Below the pieces are notes generated by a model that worked only from the letters and a program-made list of their open reading frames with translations, did not search any database and was not told the DNA's origin. Below are positions 36,701 to 44,248 of a stretch of 64,000 bases of DNA, in pieces. Position 1 is the first letter of the stretch. Each line of letters opens with the position of its first letter. The DNA is taken from contig NC_092497.1 in NCBI RefSeq assembly GCF_047495875.1, positions 72,734,463 to 72,798,462 on the forward strand, written 5' to 3'. The position numbers and the translations under genes were made by a program. This stretch comes from Pithys albifrons albifrons. Taxonomy: Eukaryota; Chordata; Aves; Passeriformes; Thamnophilidae.

Positions 36701-38366
36701 TCAGAACTACTCAATTCCAACATCAAATTTGTCCTTACTTAAATCTTTGTAATTATAACTGTTGTTTAAAGACTAATTTAACAGTACCGCTAACAGAAAC
36801 TAAATGTAGGATGTGAAACAAAATAGCACATTTAAATACAATGAAAATATTTGTAAATTACTCCCAGTTTTATTCCAGGGGTTGGGAAGGAGTGGGGTGT
36901 TACTGCTCAGTTCCTCAAGATGCAGTTTTGTTTGAAGAATGAAGAAAATTCTTAATAAATTGTTTATTTGATAAATGATAGTGTTGCTATTGTTACACCT
37001 ATCTTCTATATGATTTCTTTATTTTGACATCATTAGTTTTGACTGCAAGAGAGAGTAGGAGTGTTTCAGGTCTGCTACCAGCATTATAAGGTAGCTGAGT
37101 TGTGAAAGTTCTGCCTTGATTTTATTAGTGTAGCTAGTAATTTTCACAAACAATAAATTAGTCATATATATTCCAGTGGGGTATAGTTCCCTGGGGTTGT
37201 GGTTTGAAACAGGTTGTGAAAGTTGCATCCTGTCATTGGTTTGATTTTCTTTTGCATTTTCTCATCAGTTGCCTTTGTCTTTGTGAGAGTAATTTCTAGC
37301 CACAGCTGAGTGGTAACACTTGACTTTTACCTCAAAAATATAGGGAGGGGCCTCGTTGAATTTGACTTGTCTGAAATCTTTGGAAGTACAAAGCTGCTTT
37401 TTCTGGTTGGTTGGTTGTTTGGTTGGTTGGTTGGTTGGTTGGTTGGTTGGTTGGTTGGTTGGTTGATTGGTTGGTTAGTTTTTTGGCTATGCTGGAACAC
37501 GGGCAGGTAGTGTTGAGGTCCAGTGGTCTTTGTAGAAAGGGGATCCGATCTATGCCACAGCTAAATCAGGAACAAGTCCAAAAAGTCAAATTAGCACATC
37601 ATATTATATATGCCATAAGTCTTAAGGAAGGAAAAGAAAGCTGAAAAGGTTGATTAGCTTTTCATAAAAATATCAGTTTGTATATTTTCCTAGAAAGGTC
37701 CAGGAACCTAACAAAACCAAGAGGTAGGTGAATATGAGGGGATAGAATCTGATCCAGTAATAGATTGTGATTTGTAATAATTCCCTCATCTTTCTGCAAA
37801 GCAGTATGCACACTTCTTATAATGGCAGTCCCTTTTTGTAACTTCATCTTCTACTCTACATTTCCATCTCAGTGGCCTTTCCTCCAGCTCTCTCTGGTTT
37901 GTGTTTTTTTCTTTAATACTCTTGGGAAACTTAATTTCCCTTCCATATTCAGTAAATATTCTAATGTCAAACTCCTTAAAAGAAACATGTTATACTTAAA
38001 GCAAGCTTCTTTCTAAATAACTTATCACTTTGCTGCAACCTGTTTTTTTTTTAAATATTATTCATTGAAATACAGACTAGGAAACAAGTTTAATTAGATG
38101 TGGTACTCCATGTCAAATATTGGTGCTTAAATGACTTCCATTTTCGTGTTACAAAGTCAAGCGTTTATAATCTACAGTAGAATTCTGAGCACTTTTAAAA
38201 GCACTTAGAAAGAGAGCAGGTAGTGAAGGCAGTGAAAAAGAAGAGTCTAATTATCAGCTGCTTAGTCTGGTTTTTACCACGGAAAGACTTTCATTGTTTC
38301 CTTTTCTTCACGCAGTGGATCCTTTCTAAACTCGAAGAAGTGAGAGAGAATCAGCCAAAATTGTAA
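624..38366 (+). CDS. VPS13A: VPS13A (chorein), C-terminal 1378 residues, 30 exons, 5' partial
   Basis: VPS13A is a bridge-like lipid transfer protein at contacts of the ER with mitochondria and lipid droplets. Loss in humans causes chorea-acanthocytosis. Exons: 624-782, 901-1162, 1983-2143, 3225-3328, 4457-4754, 5878-6273, 7083-7187, 7277-7423, 11273-11401, 12084-12217, 13696-13825, 14180-14415, 16345-16498, 17336-17482, 18044-18125, 19411-19480, 20004-20109, 20468-20581, 21494-21639, 21760-21841, 22807-22920, 23379-23454, 23555-23718, 24084-24129, 24469-24592, 25509-25623, 34213-34298, 34920-35043, 36468-36542, 38316-38366. Every junction is GT-AG and phase-consistent, and the joined length is 4137 nt. 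The product resembles human VPS13A from about residue 1797 to the end; motifs such as [29 protein letters not shown] and [15 protein letters not shown] are shared. Order: VAB domain (window residues about 70-660), helical APT1/ATG2-C-like region (about 900-1230), PH-like domain (about 1268-1378). No stop or frameshift was seen. Paralogue VPS13C is less likely, given residue-level similarity and the VPS13A-type alternative end. Confidence 0.96.
901..1162 (+). CDS. VPS13A: VPS13A exon 44 equivalent, first VAB module
   Basis: Window residues 54-140 plus one base of a split codon. Acceptor tttctag, donor gtaagt. It contains [19 protein letters not shown]. The Asn at 970-972 fits the invariant asparagine of VAB module 1. 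Confidence 0.93.
1983..2143 (+). CDS. VPS13A: VPS13A exon 45 equivalent
   Basis: Completes a split codon (TGT), then residues 142-194. It encodes [15 protein letters not shown] and [16 protein letters not shown], closely like the human protein. Donor gttatt is a weak but valid GT site and is followed by phase 0. Confidence 0.93.
3225..3328 (+). CDS. VPS13A: VPS13A exon 46 equivalent, second VAB module
   Basis: Residues 195-228 plus two bases (AG of an Arg codon). Acceptor cacatag, donor gtactt. It encodes [15 protein letters not shown] and [13 protein letters not shown]. The short exon shows no prominent open frame by itself; it was found from its match to the family and from phase fit. Asn at 3231-3233 is the VAB module 2 asparagine. 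Confidence 0.92.
4457..4754 (+). CDS. VPS13A: VPS13A exon 47 equivalent, third VAB module
   Basis: Completes the Arg codon and encodes residues 230-328. Acceptor tttacag, donor gtaatt. It contains [13 protein letters not shown] and [17 protein letters not shown], with the module 3 asparagine at 4719-4721. The segment between these blocks is more divergent from human than the flanking exons. Confidence 0.95.
5878..6273 (+). CDS. VPS13A: VPS13A exon 48 equivalent, fourth VAB module
   Basis: Residues 329-460; the longest coding exon in the window (132 codons, phase 0 at both ends). Acceptor tttaaag, donor gtattt. [19 protein letters not shown] followed by HRKHPP is almost identical to human VPS13A. 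Module 4 asparagine is at 6154-6156. Confidence 0.97.
7083..7187 (+). CDS. VPS13A: VPS13A exon 49 equivalent
   Basis: Residues 461-495, phase 0 at both ends. It encodes [20 protein letters not shown] and an SHGSVKCK stretch, part of the VAB beta structure. Only 89 bases separate it from the next exon. Confidence 0.95.
7277..7423 (+). CDS. VPS13A: VPS13A exon 50 equivalent, fifth VAB module
   Basis: Residues 496-544. It encodes [20 protein letters not shown] and then an [10 protein letters not shown] block. Module 5 asparagine is at 7352-7354. Donor gtaaac. Confidence 0.95.
7424..11272 (+). other. VPS13A: VPS13A intron between exons 50 and 51 equivalents
   Basis: A 3.8-kb intron with no supported exon. 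It holds a CR1 fragment at about 8205-8665. Stretch 7850-8200 is richer in G+C than its surroundings and may be an old repeat that I cannot name. The rest is AT-rich and featureless to me. Confidence 0.8.
8205..8665 (-). mobile_element. CR1 LINE fragment (3' part)
   Basis: The left end has the aaatacagaatcatt signature of a reversed CR1 3' end. The minus strand then reads degenerate reverse-transcriptase C-terminal codons such as [20 protein letters not shown]. Old copy with stops and shifts, inside a VPS13A intron. Confidence 0.85.
11273..11401 (+). CDS. VPS13A: VPS13A exon 51 equivalent
   Basis: Residues 545-587. Long T-tract acceptor ending in ctag, donor gtaaat. It encodes [18 protein letters not shown] and [16 protein letters not shown], matching the human CIPFWPE and KQENC blocks. 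Confidence 0.95.
12084..12217 (+). CDS. VPS13A: VPS13A exon 52 equivalent, sixth VAB module
   Basis: Residues 588-631 plus two bases. It encodes [19 protein letters not shown] and [17 protein letters not shown]. Module 6 asparagine is at 12180-12182. Donor gtgtgt. Confidence 0.95.
12862..13195 (-). mobile_element. CR1 LINE fragment (3' UTR part)
   Basis: Reversed CR1 3' end: tcagttggaaggggcctgca and the downstream block ggaaggaaaagcttcctaatgt are typical. It lies in the intron before the exon at 13696. Confidence 0.8.
13696..13825 (+). CDS. VPS13A: VPS13A exon 53 equivalent
   Basis: Completes a Ser codon and encodes residues 633-675: [20 protein letters not shown] and then a SKKLTWKC block. 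Acceptor ttctag, donor gtatgt. Confidence 0.94.
14180..14415 (+). CDS. VPS13A: VPS13A exon 54 equivalent
   Basis: Residues 676-753 plus two bases. It encodes [39 protein letters not shown] and [12 protein letters not shown]. This marks the end of the VAB region and the return to the lipid-channel/helical part. Donor gtaact. Confidence 0.96.
16345..16498 (+). CDS. VPS13A: VPS13A exon 55 equivalent
   Basis: Completes a Ser codon and encodes residues 755-805: [16 protein letters not shown], then [16 protein letters not shown], a charged stretch also present in human. Acceptor ttcgaag, donor gtaata. Confidence 0.95.
17336..17482 (+). CDS. VPS13A: VPS13A exon 56 equivalent
   Basis: Residues 806-854. 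It encodes [23 protein letters not shown] and [10 protein letters not shown]. Acceptor caatag, donor gtgagt. Confidence 0.95.
18044..18125 (+). CDS. VPS13A: VPS13A exon 57 equivalent
   Basis: Residues 855-881 plus one base. It encodes [21 protein letters not shown] short exon recognised by family match; donor gtttgt, phase fits both neighbours. Confidence 0.94.
19411..19480 (+). CDS. VPS13A: VPS13A exon 58 equivalent
   Basis: Residues 883-904 with split codons on both sides. It encodes [20 protein letters not shown]. Acceptor ttcatag, donor gtaagt. Confidence 0.93.
20004..20109 (+). CDS. VPS13A: VPS13A exon 59 equivalent
   Basis: Residues 906-940: [20 protein letters not shown], then a variable VPGDQE stretch. 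Acceptor tttatag, donor gtaaag. Confidence 0.94.
20468..20581 (+). CDS. VPS13A: VPS13A exon 60 equivalent
   Basis: Residues 941-978: [13 protein letters not shown], then [13 protein letters not shown], which matches the human [10 protein letters not shown]. The first half is a predicted helix rich in Glu and Lys. Confidence 0.95.
21494..21639 (+). CDS. VPS13A: VPS13A exon 61 equivalent
   Basis: Residues 979-1026 plus two bases. It encodes [13 protein letters not shown], a charged variable loop, then [20 protein letters not shown]. Long T-tract acceptor, donor gtaagt. Confidence 0.96.
21760..21841 (+). CDS. VPS13A: VPS13A exon 62 equivalent
   Basis: Completes a Lys codon and encodes residues 1028-1054: [20 protein letters not shown] and then IRHYSKQ. 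Acceptor tttttag, donor gttaga. The preceding intron is only 120 bases. Confidence 0.95.
22807..22920 (+). CDS. VPS13A: VPS13A exon 63 equivalent
   Basis: Residues 1055-1092. It encodes [17 protein letters not shown] and [11 protein letters not shown], the most conserved core of the VPS13 family C-terminus. Confidence 0.97.
23379..23454 (+). CDS. VPS13A: VPS13A exon 64 equivalent
   Basis: Residues 1093-1117 plus one base. It encodes [20 protein letters not shown] and then VGGAV, glycine-rich helices that resemble the ATG2 C-terminal region. Confidence 0.97.
23555..23718 (+). CDS. VPS13A: VPS13A exon 65 equivalent
   Basis: Completes a Gly codon and encodes residues 1119-1172: [19 protein letters not shown], then [16 protein letters not shown] and [12 protein letters not shown]. 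Amphipathic helices of this region bind lipid droplets in human VPS13A. Donor gtaagg. Confidence 0.97.
24084..24129 (+). CDS. VPS13A: VPS13A exon 66 equivalent
   Basis: The shortest internal exon: 15 codons (1173-1187) plus one base, encoding [15 protein letters not shown]. Acceptor ttggtag, donor gtaagt. Recognised by sequence and phase, not length. Confidence 0.96.
24267..24402 (+). repeat. Two-copy 68-base tandem duplication
   Basis: Copy 1 is 24267-24334, copy 2 is 24335-24402. They differ at two positions (gattt versus gaatt, and the last base). It lies 66 bases upstream of the exon at 24469, in the intron. Confidence 0.95.
24469..24592 (+). CDS. VPS13A: VPS13A exon 67 equivalent
   Basis: Residues 1189-1228 with split codons on both sides. 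It encodes [20 protein letters not shown], then [16 protein letters not shown]. Acceptor cttttag, donor gtaagt. A 68-base tandem duplication lies just upstream in the intron. Confidence 0.97.
25509..25623 (+). CDS. VPS13A: VPS13A exon 68 equivalent, branch point for two 3' ends
   Basis: Completes a Lys codon and encodes residues 1230-1267, ending [20 protein letters not shown] followed by TGSQMLQ. It ends in phase 0, so it can join either the alternative last exon at 27766 or the PH-encoding exon at 34213. Confidence 0.96.
27766..27831 (+). CDS. VPS13A: VPS13A alternative terminal exon (human exon 69 equivalent), isoform B end
   Basis: After acceptor ctttcag, 21 codons and [23 protein letters not shown] plus Ser. 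Human VPS13A has a known variant B that ends in exon 69 and lacks the last four exons; from memory, its end also has a Trp-containing segment with a THSSS run and an Asp-rich tail. The protein made here would stop after 1288 window residues and lack the PH-like domain, which in human VPS13A binds XK. Presence in this genome of the same position, phase and tail type supports a real isoform; transcription itself is inferred. Confidence 0.83.
   Translation, partial: KRQAYKEWTVTHSSSDDDDDS
27832..28330 (+). other. VPS13A: Probable 3' UTR of the VPS13A short isoform
   Basis: Non-coding sequence after the alternative stop. Candidate AATAAA signals are at 27965-27970, 27982-27987, 28028-28033 and 28324-28329. 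Which one is used cannot be told from sequence. Confidence 0.5.
29640..29700 (+). repeat. A/C-rich low-complexity tract with (CCAA)n
   Basis: Five ccaa units followed by runs of A and C. Similar tracts occur at 15806-15850, 28637-28670, 58928-58965 and 62340-62395. Confidence 0.7.
34213..34298 (+). CDS. VPS13A: VPS13A exon 70 equivalent, start of the PH-like domain
   Basis: Residues 1268-1295 plus two bases. It encodes [20 protein letters not shown] and then DLLMVTK. Acceptor cttttag, donor gtaaac. It is somewhat more diverged from human than the preceding exons but keeps ENGRFAK. Confidence 0.95.
34920..35043 (+). CDS. VPS13A: VPS13A exon 71 equivalent, PH-like domain
   Basis: Completes a Ser codon and encodes residues 1297-1337: [19 protein letters not shown], then [20 protein letters not shown]. 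Matches the human PH-like region nearly residue by residue. Confidence 0.97.
36468..36542 (+). CDS. VPS13A: VPS13A exon 72 equivalent, PH-like domain
   Basis: Residues 1338-1362: [20 protein letters not shown], then PEDAK. The acceptor has an unusually long T tract. Confidence 0.96.
37404..37480 (+). repeat. (GGTT)n tetranucleotide microsatellite
   Basis: About 19 units of ggtt with a few interruptions in the last large VPS13A intron. Its open frames (GWLV repeats) are an effect of the repeat. Confidence 0.95.
38316..38366 (+). CDS. VPS13A: VPS13A last coding exon (exon 73 equivalent)
   Basis: Residues 1363-1378: [16 protein letters not shown] and TAA at 38364-38366. Acceptor cacgcag. The final helix matches the human WILTKLQEARE in position and character and closes the PH-like domain. 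Confidence 0.95.
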   Translation, partial: WILSKLEEVRENQPKL

Positions 38367-39230
38367 TGAATGGAAAAGCACCAAGATACGAAGAACACTG
38401 AACAGCTACCTTTTAATTCCTCTGTAACAAGCAGAACTATTTGAACATCAGAAAAAAAAACCAAGAAGGAAGATTTATCGAATTGTTTATTATGGTCATA
38501 ACAGTCCATATCACAAAAACACCTTTATCACAAAACTAGATGATGTTATGTAAAAAAAAATCTAATATGAAAAAATATTGTGCTTGGTTTTCTGGCCTTT
38601 TTTAATATAAGAATTCCAGGTTTAATTTTCTATATAAGCTGCATAAAGTAAATCTGTCTTTACATTTGATATTGAAATTGTACTCTGATATAATTCTTAT
38701 ACTATTCAGAGCAAATGTTTCAGTTTTGATTTGATTCTGAAAATCAATACTTAGTTTACGTCTTGGTTTTAACATGAATTGAGGCTGTGTTGAAATACAA
38801 ATTTCTTTGTGAAAGGAAATGTTAATCACTAGTGTTACAATGCAAAATACAAGAAGGAGGTTACTCATCAGAGAAGTTGACTTGAGGTGATCACAGAAGG
38901 GGCTGCTTAGTTGACAATACCATTTTCTTTTTGTAAGTGAATGGACCAGGTCACAATTAATTTACAATACAGTACTGCTTTTAGTGTAAACTTTTTTATA
39001 TTCCATTCAAGGAAATGTTGCAGCACCTCTGTCAGTACTCACAAAAAATACAACAGTTTACAAAAATGTGTAATGGGGAAAATTAATATCTCTGCACTAA
39101 ACATATTCATAAAAGCCTATTATTTTAAATAGAAGTTACTTACAGTCATGCTAATCAAGAAGGAGTTGATGGGTTATAAGTGCACTGTTGCATACCAAAA
39201 ATAAATGCCTTGAATTACACAACATTGTGT
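38367..39230 (+). other. VPS13A: Probable 3' UTR of the main VPS13A transcript
   Basis: AT-rich non-coding sequence after the stop codon. The first AATAAA is at 39200-39205, followed by a GT-rich stretch, so cleavage near 39225 is plausible. Further AATAAA hexamers at 40738-40743 and 41040-41045 could give longer UTRs. Confidence 0.5.
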
Positions 39231-41347
39231 GCTAAGCAAGTGACTAATAACATGAAATTTATATTAAATTATATTAAATATAATACTTCACAGTTGCTTT
39301 TATGAACTTTTCTTGCCCAATGAAACGTTTTTGTTTCATATCCAGACAGCAGAACTTTAATAATTTGAATGTCTGCAAGTCTTTTTTTGTTTCTTAGATG
39401 TAGTAGTCATAGTATTGTTGAATGGCTGTTTACTGCAGTTGATATAAAAAGTACATGAAGTACAGTGTTATATGAAGGCTTCCATAAATTCCTGTATCAA
39501 AGTCTCCAAAATATCTGCTACCTACTGCCAAAGCATGATTTCCGACAATGGTTTGGAATATTTATAGCTGCAGGATAGAATTCTGACATTGCTGGTGATG
39601 CTTGAGGGTACCCAAATGGTTCCCTTGTAGCATGCTAACCTACAGCTGCAGATCTTTAATTTAGTGTAAATGTTACCATTGGTGTTGAGTTACCTTTTAG
39701 TGGGTTACGAAATACATGCAATCTTGCAATTGCAAGGTATTATAAGGGAATTCCAATATATTACAGTGAGTGTGTTTCTCCACTTGTTTATACACTAAGC
39801 ACGTACCAAGAGTATTGACTCAGGTTATCATGCCAAACTTATATCCTTTGCCTTAGCTAAGCAGGGTTTTAAATGCTCTAAGTACCCTTCTTTATCTGTC
39901 TTTTTTATTGTCTGTCATTTCCATTTTATGCATGACAGTTCAATCAATAGCCTCATTATGTTCTTCATTAGTGTGTGGTCTCTTCTCTATTCCCAGCGTT
40001 TACAGAGTATCTGCTGCAACTTCCACCTAAAATACCTCTTGTGTATCCTTTGTACGTTCCCATTTGTGTAGCTTTACAATTTACTGTATTCTATATATTT
40101 TCTTCTTCACAGAGTCAATGTTTTAGTTATTACTTACATTTATTTTGCCAAAAACTCCTAAAATTCTCAAATCTCAGCTGGTTCTTCAATATTTGAGCAA
40201 TTTAATCATTAATATTGAAGAACTTATTTTAAATATGCATATTTTGGTTAAGCAGCTCATGTTTTGGAAAATGGAATTCTACTTAAATTGCTGTTTTCCT
40301 ATAGAATATAAAATATTTTCATCTTCTGTGCTGACTAAAAGCCTTAATATAAGAGCTAAAATAATCAAAAGGCAATGTGGCACCTTTCCACCACGTCCCT
40401 CATCATCTCCTTTTGTAAAATGATTTTCTATAATTCCCTATTCTAGTGACTAAATTGTTTTTTTTCCTTAAACTTTCTCCGTACAGTTGTGAAGGAATTT
40501 TAGCATTTCTTGGCAAACCCAGATTGTTTCTTTTAGCTGTATGTGCACCCTGAGGCAGAGAAAGGTGTTCAGAGTTGTGCCATTGCATAATTTTCTGGAT
40601 TACTGCAGGTTGTTTGAGATGTCCACTCTGCTGTGCCTCATTTCTTATTGCAATATACATGTTGTTTTCAACAAGAAGGCAGAATAGGTATATGAATTTT
40701 TACTGAAAGTGTATATGCAATTACAAAAGGGGATCTCAATAAATATTAAAGTGTAGGCATTTAGTTCTGTCTACTGTGCTATTTAAAAGTGTTATCATGG
40801 CCTTTACTGAAATGCTGAAGAACAGTTTCACTTCTAGATGACTGTCACGTAAACTTAATACATTTGAAAAATGTCACTTGGATTCTCAGTTTGCTAAGAG
40901 GTAGAATTACCTCTAAAAAGTGCTGAAATGTTTGTAAGTCTAATTCTTGCACTGCTTTTAGTTCATCTGCATGGCTTTCATGGCATGGCTCTCTTGGTTT
41001 CCACACTCCCTTCCCCAGCTCAACCTTTTCTTCATCTTGAATAAAGTGAAACTGAATTTTATTTGACTGAAAGGTGATTATTATTTGTTTTCTTTATATA
41101 CTGCTTTAATTAACAAGTAAGACCGTTACTCAGAATTTTGTAGGTCAAATCAAATCCTGATGATGAAACTTCTGTTGTAGCCATCTCAGCAAAAGCAGAA
41201 TTACAGACTTTAGAATTTACCTTTGGCTGATTATGAAAAAAGGGTTATAGTAACTGGATTAACATGTATAAGCCTCTTTTAACATTGTTTTGTTGTTTTT
41301 GTTTTTCTTCTGTTGCTGCATTTTAAAAAACATAGATGTTGTCAGAT
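39231..41347. other. Non-coding interval with no recognised element
   Basis: AT-rich DNA between the probable VPS13A end and a CR1 copy. It may include a longer VPS13A 3' UTR ending after the AATAAA at 40738 or 41040. I see no gene in it on either strand. Confidence 0.6.
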
Positions 41348-42048
41348 TATAGAATCACAGACTAGTTTGTGTTGGCAGGGACCTTACAAACCACCTAGTT
41401 CCAACACCCCTGCCACGGGAAGGGACACTAGACCCAGGTTGCTTATAGACCCATCCAACCTAGCCGTAAACTACTCCAGGGATGGGGCATCCACAGCTAC
41501 TCTGGCCAACTTGTTCCTTCCAGTGCCTTACCACCCTCACAGGAAATAATTTCTTCCCAGTATAAAATCTGAACCTACCCTCCTTCAGTTTGAAGCCATT
41601 CTTCCTTGTCCTGTCACTGCAATACCCATGTAAACAGTCCCTCTCAAGATCTCTTACAGCCCCCTGCAGGTATTGAAAGGCTGCTATAAGGTCTCCCTGC
41701 GGCCTTCTCTCTTCCTGGCTGAACCTCCACAACTCTGTGTTTCATAGGAGAGCTGCTCCAGCCATCAGACCATCTTCCTGGCCTTCCTCTGGACCATTTC
41801 CAACTGGACTGCTCTTCAGCTGGGGCCCCCAGACCTGGATATAGCACTCCAGGTGGGGTCTTACCAGAGCAGAGTAGAAGGGCAGAATCACTTCCCTTCA
41901 CCTGCTGGCCATGCTGCTTTTGGTGCAGCCCAGGATACAATTGGCTTTCTGGGCTTAAGTGCACATGTCCACCCTCTCATCCAGCAGCATCTTCAAGTCC
42001 TCAGAGGTGCTCTCAATACATTCTCCTCCCAGCCTGTATTTATGCTTG
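41348..42048 (-). mobile_element. CR1 LINE fragment, about 0.7 kb
   Basis: The left end atagaatcacagactag is the reversed CR1 3' terminus. The minus strand has degenerate CR1 ORF2 remnants such as FSQEERRPQGDLIAAFQYLQ. The most complete minus-oriented CR1 copy in the window; it lies between VPS13A and the GNA14 relic. Confidence 0.9.
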
Positions 42049-43004
42049 AGATAACCAAATCCTTATGTAATCCCCTTTTTTCTTTTTTTTTAATGCATAA
42101 ATATTCTGTATCATGCCATTAGCTGTTTATTATCTTGAGCATTTCACAAAATTCTTCTTAGAAGTGGATTTGTAGTTGGGCAGGGAGGGGAAATGGTTGG
42201 AAATCTTATAAAGGAGAGCCCTTACTCCACTCTAATCCATGGAAAACTACTCATGAAGCTTAATGACAATGAAATGCAAAGTGCAAAAAACCAGGAATGT
42301 TAATGACTTAGAGGAGTTTAAAGTCTTGTTTATTACAGGCATCTATGAATGATTTCTCAGCTCCTGTGGCAGTGAATGCTGAGAACATATTTTTAAATGC
42401 CTTGTGTTTGAGAAATATTATTGTAAGGCATTTGTACAAAAAGGCAGAGATATGCAAGAGTCAACAATAATTAATCTTTTGTAATTCTTACTAGAACATC
42501 CAAGGGTTTGGTCTGTCAAGACTACAGTGAGCTGCTTCTATGAACTGTAATAGGCTTATCCTAGTCTTTCAACTGTATTGCTCAGGACAAGAATATAAAA
42601 ATGTGTAGCAACCTAAAAAAACCCTAACTTGTCAATTTTAAGGCATTACTGTTTCGAATGTTACACACTATGAATATAAAGTGCTAAATTTAAAAAAACA
42701 AATCTTAAGGAAATATCAGCTGGACAGCAACATAGTTATGTACATTCTTCCAAAAATTCCTAGTCCCCATAGCTGTCAAAAAATAACTCACTGACAAAAC
42801 TGAGATAGGAAATATGAACACAATATTTTAAATGAGTAACTTAAACTGTGAAACACTGTTTAAAATTCTCTTAATCTATAGTTCTTCAGTAGATGTAAAT
42901 CCCCCTCCCATTTCTGAAATGGTATTTAAAAAGGCCCCTTTTGCTGATCAACAGAGGCTGTGCTATGAATAAGCTGCATTTTGTGGCTGCAACCATGTTT
43001 TTCT
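42049..43004. other. Non-coding interval, possible former 3' UTR of GNA14
   Basis: AT-rich sequence directly downstream (on the minus strand) of the decayed GNA14 stop. I see no gene and no clear repeat. Confidence 0.5.
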
Positions 43005-43156
43005 TTAAAACAGGTTGAACTCTCTCAGGTTTAATGAGCTTGACAACAGCAAAGACAAAATTAGTGTTTTCTGTCTGTGCCACAAATGAAATAGTAAAGA
43101 TTGCTTCCTCTTTGTAAGGAAGAAAAATGTGGACAGTATCTAAACAGGATAATCTC
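43005..43156 (-). pseudogene. GNA14: GNA14 relic, last exon
   Basis: Three frames are needed to follow the homology. The first part gives an IIL..Y block and Y.FICGTD (family: FILKLY and YSHFTCATD); after a two-base loss, 43074-43039 gives TENTNFVFAVVK (family TDNIRFVFAAVK); then four bases replace the fifteen of Asp-Thr-Ile-Leu-Gln, and 43034-43005 gives LNLREFNLF and TAA. The upstream acceptor was not identified with confidence. Confidence 0.85.
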
Positions 43157-43499
43157 TTACCTAAATGTCAAATCACCATAAAGGCATTGTGCCTTATTGG
43201 CATTTTCTCATTCATATGTTAGTGGAACACAAGCTCTTACAACACTGAATGTGTGGAGTATGCTTTTTTTCAATAGTAAACCTTACAGGTCAAAGTATAT
43301 TTTTACAAAAACCTATTGAAATTATCCAGCATATATTAATGGCTTGCTACACTACTGTAGTACTGTGCTGAAGACCATGAGAGAAAGTATGTTTTCCAAA
43401 ACACACAGAGTAAGCACAATTCTCATTGTCCAAGAAGGGGGCATATGTTTATAGCTATTGTATTAATATCACACATTGAATTATTGATTGTAGGATTCA

Positions 43500-43690
43500 A
43501 CACAGAATCATACAATCATTTAGGTTAGAAGAGATCTCCCAGGTCATTGAATCCAGCCTTTGACTGATCACCACCTTGTTAACTATACCATAGCACTAAA
43601 TGCCACATCCAGTCCTTTTTTTAAACACTTCCAGGCATGGTAACTCCACCAACTCCCTGGGCACCCTGTTCCTGAGCCTCAGCGGATGTA
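43500..43690 (-). mobile_element. CR1 LINE fragment
   Basis: Reversed CR1 3' end: cacagaatcatacaatcatt, then taggttagaagagatctccc. It sits within the intron of the GNA14 relic, between the two recognisable exons. Confidence 0.85.
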
Positions 43691-44248
43691 GCTTCAGGCT
43701 TGGTATATGTCTTGCCGAATATAATACTGTATTAAGTAATAGAATACATCTATGATAATTTTCAATACCTTTTTAGTGTCATTAAGCATCAGTTACACTT
43801 GTTAAGGAAAATTATTCAGGCTGCTTTTATAACTTTGAGCTTTTATATTGATAGCAAGTTACAAAAATGAATGCAAAACTTCCTGTTAGTTTTTACTACA
43901 TAAGAAGTTGGATTAATAGCCATATTCCCCATGTTCCCCAAGGACTGCTCTCTTAAAATCAAACATGAAAAAGGTGCTCCTTCTTGTTAATAAATTATGG
44001 TTGTGACTCTCTAATGGTACTGTAATGGCTGCAAGAAATCTCTTAAGACTCTGACCACAATGGTCCAGTAAATCTCCAGATGTTCAGTAAAACTGGATAA
44101 CTTAAGTTTGTATCTCGAAGGATATTGTAGAAAAGCATAGATAACAAATATATTGCATAGTTCTGATTTCTGTGTTCAATGAGCAAAAACTAACTGATTC
44201 AAATAGGACTTTCAGGTTTTGTGAAGATAGTGTGAGATAAATGCTTAG

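Noticed and set aside
37310..37644. GWLV-repeat peptides
   Set aside because: They are the direct translation of the (GGTT)n microsatellite.
41460..41964. Minus-strand open frames of 90-106 codons
   Set aside because: They are parts of a CR1 copy and its broken reverse-transcriptase frame, not a host gene.
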